Below are positions 8,721-16,570 of a stretch of DNA of 17,610 bases, one piece after another. The DNA is from Jimgerdemannia flammicorona (lineage: Eukaryota > Mucoromycota > Endogonomycetes > Endogonales > Endogonaceae), in contig RBNI01002755.1 of the NCBI GenBank assembly GCA_003990745.1, positions 1-17,610 on the forward strand. Direction: 5' to 3'. The stretch's first letter is position 1. The number at the start of each line of letters is the position of its first letter. The position numbers and the translations under genes are program-made. The notes below the pieces were generated by a model, which was given only the letters and a program-made list of their open reading frames with translations, made no database searches and was not told the DNA's origin.

Positions 8721-10080
8721 TATGAGCAATCAAAGAAGAAGAAGAAGATCACTATTCGGGAAGAGTATGCCAGTAGTGAAGAATCTACTACAGAAGAAGA
8801 GGAAGAATCTGAAGATGGAAATGATCCCAGACTCAATCCCTGAATTAACCTGGTGGATGACAGACCAGAAGACAATGTGTGGGCCAAGAATACCATCCCT
8901 ATCACCATTGGAGCCATTGCAGGAGAAATCAAAGGATGCCCTATATGTCTCAAGAGACACAGGTGTCCTGAGCACTCCTCCAAGATCATGGGAACAAGGA
9001 AATTGCCTGGCACAGCCTGCCCAGAGTGCAGAAGAAGAAGAAGAAATACAGATATATTCCAGAAACACCTACAACTGAAGCTGCAGAAGTACAAGCAATT
9101 TGGGGTCAAGAATCATCTGAGGAAGAAGAAACTTCTGACCAAGAAGTCCCTGAACAAGAAGTACCTGAAGAGGAAGAAGTTCCCAAACTCATCTCCTGGG
9201 ATGACCCTCACTGGACACCACCTAAAGACAATGACCCTTGGAATATAGAAGAAGGACCCAGTATAACCACCATTATTCCCAAGAAAGAAACTTATCAAGA
9301 AAAGGCTTTTTGGCTAGGAAGATGTCCACACCAAATGGTCTTCCACTCTCCCTGAGACTACTGCTACATATCAGTATCATCTGTTGGACCAATAAAAAAG
9401 ACAGAGACCCCAGAGACCAGAACCCCTGACTACTCTTGCACAATCCACCACCTTTCAAGAAGTCACTATAAGGTTACAAAGTCGATTTAGGGGACAAGAC
9501 TTCTTCACCTGAACAGAAATATACCCCTTGTCTATCCTTCTCCTAACCTATAATTAAGATGGGTACCGATTCCCAAGACAACAGGAGATAAATAGCCAGG
9601 AATATCATTTTCGGGCAATGGGATATTGCAACCATGGGAGACACTCTGACTGCCAAGACTGCAGATATCAGAAGATTCACTTCAGTCATGATATTGCAGT
9701 GCACACTTTGAAGAAAGGGGATAACCAAAGCCAGATTTAAAAAAGCCAGATTCGAAAAAGTCAGACCAAGAAGCCCGGAAAAAGAATCCTCAAGATTTAT
9801 GATTTGGGAGAAGACATCCTAGCCCTCATCAGACATACAACCTGCCAAGAATGGGCAGAAGATGCTGCCAACTTCATGGAAGCCCTAGACTCTATAGGAA
9901 GAAGAGAAATCAACTATCTCTGAGATCCTTCCACTGGAGCCAGATGGCCACACCTCAATCTCAGAGCTTGGAGGCTCTCTGCTAGTAGAGCTTCAGCCTT
10001 AGAAAAGCCTGAACTCAGCAAGGATATTGCCCAGTATGCCCTGCTGCACCCCAAGGCCAAACCCTCGACCAAAGCCCACC
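8721..10080 (+). pseudogene. Large Cys/His-rich and acidic insert between protease and dUTPase, unknown
   Basis: About 450 codons with no counterpart in ordinary Ty3/gypsy pol. In order: Lys/Glu-rich linker; a Cys/His cluster CPIC...CPEH...CPEC at 8937-9029 with spacing C-x2-C-x5-C-x2-H-x14-C-x2-C, like a zinc ribbon; an acidic tract with SSEEEETSDQEVPEQEVP (about 9112-9180) read one frame back; WDDPHWTPPKDNDPW; return to the first frame by about 9320; a second cluster CNHGRHSDCQDC followed by three His (9627-9704); and an Arg/Lys-rich then helical stretch up to the dUTPase. Stops include TGA 8841, TAA and TGA sites between 9390 and 9560, TAA near 9738 and TGA near 9921. Zinc binding is inferred only from spacing. 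Confidence 0.55.
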
Positions 10081-10433
10081 CAGAGGATGTAGGGTATAAT
10101 CTTCACAGCCTGGAGGATGAATCTATCAAGCCTGGAAAAACCTTCATGGTCAGAACCAGATTAGCCATGCAGCCACCCTAAGGAGCTTATATTCAACTGA
10201 CCTCAAGGTCCAGACTTGCCAGACAAGGGATAACAGTAGAAGGAGGAACCATTGACCCTGAATATACAGGTGAAATCAAGGTTATTCTATACAACAGCAG
10301 CACAGAATAGCACTGAATCATTAGAGGACAGAAGATTGTCCAAGCAGTCTTCATAAAGGTCAAGACCCCACAGTTACAGAAAGTCTCTGAACTAACTGAA
10401 GGAACAAGACAAGCAAAGGAATTTGGAAGTTCA
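10080..10433 (+). pseudogene. dUTPase domain (trimeric type)
   Basis: dUTPase hydrolyses dUTP to dUMP and pyrophosphate, keeping uracil out of newly made DNA; in an element it would protect the cDNA. Five family motifs appear in order in the Gag frame. Motif 1 VGYNL (10089; family has GYD, here Asn). Motif 2 SRSRLARQG (10203; family RSGLA). Motif 3 GTIDPEYTG (10245-10271) with catalytic Asp at 10254-10256 and the Tyr that stacks on deoxyribose. Motif 4 GQKIVQ (10326-10343; family G-D/E-R/K-I-A-Q). Motif 5 TRQAKEFGSS (10404-10433; family RGxGGFGST). The 118 codons and motif spacing fit one subunit of the roughly 140-residue enzyme. Stops at 10179 (TAA), 10308 (TAG) and 10314 (TGA) kill it. Several deviations, such as Gly to Arg or Glu and Asp to Asn, are explained by G-to-A change. 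Confidence 0.86.
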
Positions 10434-10805
10434 GACAGAAAGGAGATACATCTCCTTCAGGTCAACCAACTCAAGAGGAATGTTCTCCAGCAAGTGTACC
10501 AGCAACCAGTCAGACTGCACAAGAATCTCATCCTGGAGCCTGGAGAACAAACTACCTTCGAAATCTTTGCACCACCTGACCCCAGAAACCTCTTCTTTGA
10601 ACCTAAGGAAGATATCCCACACCTGGACATAGAGGGACACACATTCCCTGACAAGATGAATCCAGTACACTCCCAAGGAACCAACCAAAGTTGGGAGACC
10701 ATTATCTTGCTGAAAGGAACCATTATAGGATATCTGGTGCCTTTTCTCAACCGAACTTATAGGGAAGTTTATGAACTAAACCTATCGGGAAATAGCAAAA
10801 GGTCT
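10434..10805 (+). pseudogene. Protease/dUTPase to RT linker domain
   Basis: An open stretch of 113 codons (10494-10832) plus upstream sequence in the dUTPase frame. It holds KNLILEPGEQTTFEIFAPPD and, later, TIILLKGTIIGYLVPF, a beta-rich pattern that resembles the segment commonly found just before RT in gypsy polyproteins, where a strand ends in KGTxIG. No catalytic motif. The frame ends at TGA 10830 because the coding frame moves by -1 at about 10795-10808 in AGCAAAAGGTCTCAG. Confidence 0.55.
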
Positions 10806-11812
10806 CAGAAGAAAGAAAAGGCCCCTCTGTGACCCAGGAGACAGTGAAGCCTTCCACCAACATTGGAGAAGAACTAACACCTCAACAATAGCAACAACTA
10901 GTAGAACTTCTCAACAAATATCATGATATCTTTACCACCAATTATGGCAATCTGCCATATAATCCATCATACCACCACAGCATAAATACAGGAAATGCAA
11001 TACCCATCTAGCAGAAACCCTATAGAATACCCCATCACTTGAAAACATTTGAAAAGGAGTATATTCAAGAACTCTTAGACAATGGAGTTATCCAACCCTC
11101 TACCAGCCCCTGGGCCAGTCCTATACTTATTATACCAAAGAAAGGAGGATGGAGACTCTGTGTAGATTACAGGAAACTCAATTCAGTCACTGAAAAAGAT
11201 GCCTATCCTTTGCCCAGAATCAATGACCTTTTGGATCAGTTACAAGATACCAGATACTTCAGCAGTATGGACCTCTTCGCAGGATTCCATGAGATCTCCA
11301 TGGACCCCAAGGACATTTAAAAGACAGCCTTCTTTGCTCTAGAAAAACTGTTTGAGTACCTCTGAATGCCCTTTGGACTTTGCAATACACCTCCCACCTT
11401 CCAGAGGATGATGAATTCAGTCTACACCCCCTTGATCTACCATTGCCTGATTGTATACATGGATGATTCCAACATCTACTCAGCAAATTTTGAAGAACAC
11501 CTATACCACCTAGAGGAATTCTTCAAACTCACTCATAAGAACCACTTGAGACTAAATGCAAAGAAATGTTACTTTGGAAAACAGAAACTTGAATTCTTTG
11601 GATTCATAGTTTCGAAAGAAGGAACTCATGCAGACCCCAAGAAAACTGAGAAGATCAATAATTGGCCAGTACCCAAAACCCTGAAGGAGACACTATTATT
11701 TCTGATGCTAGTATCCTACTACAGAAGGTTTATCAAGAACTTCACCCAAATTTCTGCCCCAATCTGGATCCTTCTTAAGAAAGGAGTACCATTCAAATGG
11801 ACAGAATCATAA
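10806..11812 (+). pseudogene. Reverse transcriptase
   Basis: RNA/DNA-dependent DNA polymerase of the element. In the -1 frame relative to Gag-dUTPase: entry region LTPQQ...LLNKYHDIF, then GVIQPSTSPWASPILIIPKK (about 11081), WRLCVDYRKLN from 11150, first catalytic Asp in SSMDLFAGFHEI (11270-11272), MPFGLCNTPPTFQRMMN (11366), catalytic pair in IVYMDDSNIYS (11462-11467), thumb/connection with FGFIVSKEG and YYRRFIKNFTQI. Stops at 10889, 11009, 11318 (TAA), 11363 (TGA) and 11810 (TAA), most where Gln or Arg is expected. Both halves between stops remain readable over 93 and 148 codons, and family identity is unmistakable. Confidence 0.95.
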
Positions 11813-12259
11813 GGAAAAGCCTTCAAAGAACTCAAAAACTGCATGACTACAGCACCAATCCTCATGTGCCCCAATCTACAGAAGCCATTCATCTTGTATA
11901 CAGATGTCTCTAAAGATGGCCTCAGAGCAGTTCTAGCCCAAGAAGGACCTGATCAATAGTACCATATGATAGCTTATGTAAGCAGAGCTACCAATCAGCA
12001 GCAAATGAACTATGGTAGCACCAAACTAGAATGTCTTGCAGTTATATGAACAGTCACCCTGTTCAAGCATTACCTTATTGAAAAAAGGTTCACCCTGATC
12101 ACAGACTATGCAGCTCTCAAATGGTTATTCAACCACAAGAAACCCACCAGAATCCTAGCCTGCTGGATCCTTATCCTTCAGGATTACAAAATCACCATCA
12201 TCCACAAAGCAGAAAAAGCTCACAACAATATTGATGTACTTTCCCACCAGCCCCAATAA
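11813..12259 (+). pseudogene. RNase H domain of pol
   Basis: Removes the RNA strand of the RNA/DNA hybrid during reverse transcription. Continuous in frame with RT. Four acidic catalytic positions are present: Asp in LYTDVSKDG (11903-11905), Glu in TKLECLAV (12029-12031), Asp in ITDYAALKWLFNHKKP (12104-12106) and Asp in NNIDVLSHQP (12233-12235; family usually NADALSR). Stops at 11957 (TAG), 12047 (TGA, where Trp is usual) and 12257 (TAA). The frame changes by -1 around the CCCC run at 12250-12254 to continue into integrase. Confidence 0.92.
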
Positions 12260-13335
12260 ACCAGAAGAAGGGTGTCCCAAGGAACTACACCCTAAAGGAA
12301 GCTCCTCAGACCATCGAGGTACAAGAAGATCTCATCCATAAAGAACATCAGAAAGCCCATCAAGGACAGACAAATACAGAAGACAAGATTCGAAAACTGT
12401 ATCAACACTGGCCTCACCTCAGAACTCAAGTCCAAGACATCATCCAGAAATGTAACATCTGTCAGAAGTACTAAGGAAAGAAGAACTATCAAGCCCCTTT
12501 ACAACTGATTCCCCCACCCACTCACATCTTTCAGAGATGGGGAGTAGATGTAATTAGACCTCTACTAGTTATACTAAGAAGAAACAAATACATCCTTGTA
12601 TTTATGAAACATCTGACCAAGTGGCCCGAGGCTTTCTCAATGGAAATCACAGATGCCTTAACCATTGTAGGCCTCCTCCATGGACTCACACTCAGATATG
12701 GACCCCCAGAAGAACTCATCTCTGACCGAGGCACAGAATTCATCAACAACATAATCATAAGTTATAGCCGAATTCACAAGATCCACCTCAAAAGGACCAC
12801 ATCATACCACCCCCAGACCAATGGCATGACAGAGAGAATGAACCAGACTATCAAGAAAGGACTTGCTCAAGTCAATCCTACTAATTGGGACCTCTGCTTA
12901 TCTGAGATCCTATGGAAAATTTGGAATACCCCTGCCACCTCTACCAAACAAAAGCCATTCGAAATGATGTTTGCCAAGAGAACCAGAACTGCTGACCATG
13001 AGAATCTTGGAGACCTCCTTAAGAAAGCAGAACAGTTATGTAATCAAGCCCGAGGACAAATTATCAAAGTCCAGGAAAGACAAAAGAAGTATTATAACCA
13101 AAAACAGAAGGATCAGAAGATCAAGATTGGAGATCAAGTCCTAGTTTAGAGAAGTATGATTGAAATAAACTTTGCCACCAAACTGGAATCAAAATGGGAA
13201 GGACCGTATCTTATATATAATATTAGAGGGACCAGCATCTATTTAAGAAGTATGGATAGATGAACCCTCAGAACACTAGTACACATCAATCGCCTCAAGA
13301 TATACCTTTCCCCACATCATGAATCAGAGAGTTGA
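12260..13335 (+). pseudogene. Integrase with HHCC, DDE core and GPY module
   Basis: Inserts the cDNA into host DNA. In a second -1 frame: zinc-binding N-terminus with His at 12337/12346/12358 and CNIC at 12451-12462; catalytic Asp in WGVDVIRPL (12547-12549), Asp in LISDRGTEF (12724-12726), and Glu in NGMTERMNQ (12832-12834), giving the exact D-35-E spacing. The core is open for 181 codons (12604-13149). The C-terminus has KWEGPYLI near 13201, a GPY/F module, ending with HINRLKIYLSPHH. Stops at 12472, 13147, 13261 and 13333. No chromodomain motif was found downstream, so chromatin targeting by that route is not indicated. Confidence 0.93.
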
Positions 13336-13834
13336 CAACTGCCTTCAGACTCTTATCCTCAGCTCATTTCAATCACTGCCAGTCCCCTTACCTCAATTCT
13401 GAGAAGTCAATGGGAATACTCTTTAGAAGATCCAGATTCATCAAGAGAATCTTGTCTTGGCCAGATGATTGCTACAGGTCCATCAACTTCAGGCCCACTA
13501 TGCAATTGGAGAACAATTGCAGAACCTCCCAGTCCCAGAACAAACATATATCAGAAATACCACAGGACTATCAAGGAGAGATGTCACTGCTGCCGACAGG
13601 CTCTACACCCTTTACAAGTGAAACCCTACAGCTCTAATGCAAGCACAATTCTCCTGGTATGATACATGAGGAATGAACCTAGCTACCTATCTGAGCATTA
13701 TCAATACTGTTGAAATCTTATTCTCAGAAGAAGAAGAAGAACCCTTGGAATGGAGTGACCATAGTACAGATGACAAAGATGATGGAACAGGTATTGATGC
13801 AGAAAATGCTTACCCATACTGGAATGATGACTAA
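13319..13834 (+). pseudogene. Extra ORF or integrase C-terminal extension, acidic, unknown
   Basis: ATG at 13319 overlaps the integrase stop (13333-13335) in the +1 frame and opens 171 codons to TAA 13832, broken by TGA 13400, TAG 13424, TGA 13466, TGA 13619 and TGA 13667. The protein has HQLQAHYAIGEQLQNLPVP, GLSRRDVTAADRLYTLYK, ALMQAQFSWYD, GMNLATYLSIINTVEILF and an acidic end SEEEEEPLEWSDHSTDDKDD...YWNDD. Four of the five stops are TGA, mostly fitting Trp. It occupies the place of env or other third ORFs in LTR elements, but no signal peptide, glycosylation-rich ectodomain or convincing membrane anchor is seen. It may instead be the integrase tail joined by a frameshift. Confidence 0.5.
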
Positions 13835-13864
13835 AGGATAGTCTGAGGACAGACCATCCTTTAG
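13831..13864 (+). promoter_or_regulatory. Hairpin over the terminal stop codon, next to the PPT
   Basis: CTAAAGGAT-A-GTCTG, loop AGGA, CAGAC-C-ATCCTTTAG: a 9-bp plus 5-bp stem with one A/C mismatch and a tetraloop. It covers the TAA of the last frame and ends at the polypurine tract. Perfect pairing in an otherwise mutated element suggests constraint until recently. A role in RNA 3' structure, packaging or plus-strand priming is inference. Confidence 0.6.
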
Positions 13865-13874
13865 TGGGGGCTGA
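13863..13874 (+). promoter_or_regulatory. Polypurine tract
   Basis: AGTGGGGGCTGA lies directly before the 3' LTR. A G-rich purine run in this position is the RNase H-resistant primer for plus-strand DNA synthesis in LTR elements. The embedded T and CT are mild departures. Confidence 0.65.
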
Positions 13875-13910
13875 TGTGATAAACTAGGATGTACCATCTA
13901 AATTATACCT

Positions 13911-13950
13911 TAGCCAGATGACGTGAACAATTAGCCAGATGACGTGAACA
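13911..13950 (+). promoter_or_regulatory. U3 direct repeat with two TGACGTGA motifs
   Basis: TAGCCAGATGACGTGAACA occurs twice with 21-bp spacing (13911 and 13932), each containing TGACGTGA (13919, 13940), similar to ATF/CREB-type bZIP half-palindrome sites, about 40 bases before the TATA box. In the 5' LTR the copies are mutated to GATAACGCGAATA and GATGACATGAACA. An upstream activating role is inferred from position and duplication. Confidence 0.45.
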
Positions 13951-13988
13951 TATAGCATAGTAACTAGCAACCATTACTGTAGAAACTG

Positions 13989-13997
13989 TATAAATAG
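13989..13997 (+). promoter_or_regulatory. TATA box of 3' LTR
   Basis: TATAAATAG, same position and flanks as in the 5' LTR. A second TATAAATA at 14083-14090 corresponds to CATAAATA in the 5' LTR, so the first is the better candidate. Confidence 0.5.
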
Positions 13998-14162
13998 CCA
14001 GACTACCAGATAAGGTATATCTGTGCAGGACCTGCACACCTGTGCCAGACCTATACACTTGTGCTGGACCTGTACAACTTGCTATAAATAGCAAATCTAT
14101 AGTTAGCTACTTAGTAACTAGATAGCAACCAACTTGTATAAATTACCCCAGAGATAAGAGTG

Positions 14163-14168
14163 AATAAA
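14163..14168 (+). terminator. AATAAA polyadenylation signal in 3' LTR
   Basis: AATAAA in GAGTGAATAAACCTCAG, 174 bases after the TATA box; the copy that would end the genomic RNA. Conserved with the 5' LTR. Confidence 0.45.
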
Positions 14169-15221
14169 CCTCAGTCCAAAAGTTGAATACAAACTACAAC
14201 AAAAGTCAATTGTCTGGTATACTTAGGAGAAATGCCTCCAAAAGTCACTTGATCTAGGAAGGATTGCAATACTTAGGAGATATGCCTGCCAACAAGCCAC
14301 TATCAAGAAGTTGTGAGCTTAGTTCTCTTCTCTTCCACTCCAGTCCACTTTCTGATACAAAGAATGAGTCTGTTTTTGGTCCACTTACCAGATAAGCCTG
14401 AAGTTTGCCACCAAGTTCAAGGAAGAACTTCACCACTCTTTTTCAAGAAGCCTGCCATTTCTAAGTTCTTTGCCACATTCCTAGTTGAAGCCACCAGTTC
14501 AAGAAGAATCCACAACATCCAAGTAATCTGTACCATTCGCTGTTTTGAGTTATCTGCATTCCCAGAAGAATCCACACCATCTAAGTTAATTCCCAGTTAA
14601 GCTGCCATTTTCAAGTTATTCACCATTTTTAAGTTATCCACCATATTCCCAGTTGAAGCTGCTGATTTAGAAAGAATCTATGCCATCATATTCCCAGAAG
14701 AGCTGCCGATTCAGGAAGAATCTGCAACATCTGAGTTATTTGTTCCCAGTGAGCCCAGTACAGAAGAAACCATGTCAGTATAATTCCCAGTGAGCCAAAA
14801 CGAGTCATCCACCAGATCTACATAAGGAATATTGCCAAGATTATCATGCCAGAAATCACATACTTTTGGAGATTGTCATGCTATATAGAGATTACCTGTC
14901 ACTCAAGAAGGAGAACTGCTAAATTGCCAGACCATCACACAGAGATCGTTGTGCTACACAAATTGTGGCATTCTCAGTTGACCCAAGAAAAAAACCCATT
15001 CATATATACAAATCACTGCTATACCCAGAGAACCATCCCAATTAGAAAATTGACATACAAATTGCTCACAGATATCCAGCTTTGACTATTATACTACTAA
15101 ACATCAAAGACCTCAGGAACCAAGAACATTTTGTTGCTTTTGACAAAGTAACTGAGGGCTCAAGCCAAACTACATCAATCCCCAATCTTGTAATTTGCCT
15201 CTATTGAGCCGGCATATTACA

Positions 15222-15225
15222 GTAC
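15222..15225. repeat. Target-site duplication, right copy (GTAC)
   Basis: Matches 4952-4955. The bases beyond (TTATTATTTTT) resume the AT-rich composition interrupted at 4951. Confidence 0.75.
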
Positions 15226-16570
15226 TTATTATTTTTATTAGAATTGAGATTTATACTACTTATCTATTATTATACTATCTATATAAGTATATTTTAATAG
15301 TCTATTGACTTTTAAAATAGAGTTACTAATTATAATAAAGCTTCTTTTATTCTTTTTTGTAATAATATTTTTCTAGTTAAATATTAGATTATATTTTGAG
15401 AATTATTAAATAAAAAATACTCTCATTATAAATATAAAAGATCAATAGATACTTATTATAAAAGAAAGTGAGAATTTCAAAATTAAATAAAGATATTATA
15501 TACTACTAATAGAATAGTCTTTAATATTAATAAAGTTTTTAATTATTTTAATATTTTTAATAGTAATAATAGAGATTTTAATAGAGCCTTTAATAAAGTA
15601 TTTAATACTAAAGTCTTTAATAGAATTTTTAATAAAGTATTTAATAATAATAAAGATATTTCTAATAATAATATCAGAGTCTTTAATAAAGTTTTTAATA
15701 ATAATATAAATATTAATAAGATTTTTAAAGTTTATAAAAATAATATAGATATCTTAATAGTAATAATAGTAAATAACTTTGATTAATATAAAAACTACTT
15801 AAATTATATATCTTTTATATATCTTTATTTAGTTTAAAATTTTTAATAATATGTGTCTACTTTTTTATAACTATTAAAATATACTCTATTTTTCTTACTA
15901 ATTAAATTTATTCAAAAGATTTAAGTTATCTAAATATAGTTTTCTTACTAATAATTTTACTAATATATTTCTATAAAGTTTAAAAAGTAATATTAAATTT
16001 ATAACTATATAACTAAAAACTAATAATAAATATTATTATTAATTAATAGATTTTTGATCTCAAGTATTTTTTCTATATATAATAATAATAATTTTTTATC
16101 AGATTTTTATTCTTTAATCTAGTAAATAAGATAAACTTATATTAGAATAGCTTATAGTTTAACTTTTCTTTAGTATTAATAAACTTTATTTCTTATTTAT
16201 AAGTAAGATTATCTTTTAAAATTATTTAGTAAATAAATTAAAGTTTTTAAAAAAAAAACAATTTTCTGAAATATTATTTTTCTATTAAAAATATAACTTA
16301 ATTTGTTTAAAAAAAAATTTTTTTTATAAAATTTTTACTAAAGTAGAATTATTATATATATAAGATTATTATTATAGACTATTATAATTTTAAAAGATAT
16401 AAATATTTAAAATCTTATTTTTAAATATATATAATTAATATAGATAAAGAGATATTAATAAGATACTCTTTTAATTTTATTAATCATTTTTTTTTAATAG
16501 TAAGTTTATTTTAAATTTTTTTTTTATTATTATTATTTAAATATATCTATAATAATTTCTTAGTTATATT
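15226..16570. other. Extreme AT-rich block, right of the retrotransposon
   Basis: More than 1.3 kb nearly without G/C, ending abruptly near 16575. Repeated words such as TTTAATAAAG and AATAATAAT are common. It continues the block left of the element, so together about 1.85 kb of AT DNA was split by the insertion. No recognisable element remains apart from the open frame described separately. Confidence 0.6.
15487..15786 (+). other. Open frame with Phe-Asn repeats inside the AT block
   Basis: A frame without ATG stays open for 99 codons, ending at TAA 15784, in DNA so AT-rich that stops should come every few codons. The reading is a loose five-residue repeat, VFNKVFN, AFNKVFNTKVFNRIFNKVFN and so on, from a 15-bp DNA repeat GTCTTTAATARAGT. 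It could be a tandem repeat whose original codons were C/G-richer and were converted by transitions. It is not a convincing gene. Confidence 0.4.

Larger units (their letters stand above)
4956..15221 (+). mobile_element. Ty3/gypsy-type LTR retrotransposon carrying a dUTPase, degenerate
   Basis: Length 10,266 bp. Order: LTR, PBS candidate, Gag, protease, Cys/His-rich insert, dUTPase, linker, reverse transcriptase, RNase H, integrase, C-terminal extra frame, hairpin, PPT, LTR. RT-RNase H-integrase order places it in Ty3/gypsy (Metaviridae). No chromodomain is visible after the GPY module. Gag to dUTPase share one frame, RT-RNase H is in the -1 frame and integrase in a further -1 frame. More than 25 in-frame stops make it non-autonomous. 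Catalytic residues of protease, RT, RNase H and integrase, and the catalytic Asp of dUTPase, are all still visible, so the copy decayed recently or mainly by transitions. Confidence 0.95.
13875..15221 (+). repeat. 3' LTR
   Basis: Begins TGTGATAAAC, ends ATTACA. It is 18 bp longer than the 5' LTR, accounted for mainly by a third copy of a 19-bp repeat (GACCTGCACACCTGTGCCA-like at 14029, 14048 and 14067). It keeps the TG terminus and more CpG-containing sites (two TGACGTGA) than the 5' copy. No credible gene lies inside; short open frames here are chance. Confidence 0.93.

Noticed and set aside
6720..9300. Antisense ORFs (for example 6719-6961, 7916-8164, 8361-8729, 8720-9109)
   Set aside because: They mirror acidic and repeat-rich Gag/pol codons (GAA/GAT runs read as Ser/Phe-rich antisense) and have no independent signatures.
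6594..12049. TGA read as tryptophan, i.e. a variant genetic code
   Set aside because: Although several TGA fit Trp, TAA and TAG are just as frequent where Gln is expected and some TGA fit Arg. Mutational decay explains all three.
13150..13834. Chromodomain after integrase
   Set aside because: No aromatic-cage or WKGY/WEPEENL-like pattern in any frame; the tail is acidic and unrelated.
13319..13834. Envelope gene
   Set aside because: Position fits, but there is no signal peptide, Cys-rich ectodomain or clear transmembrane anchor.
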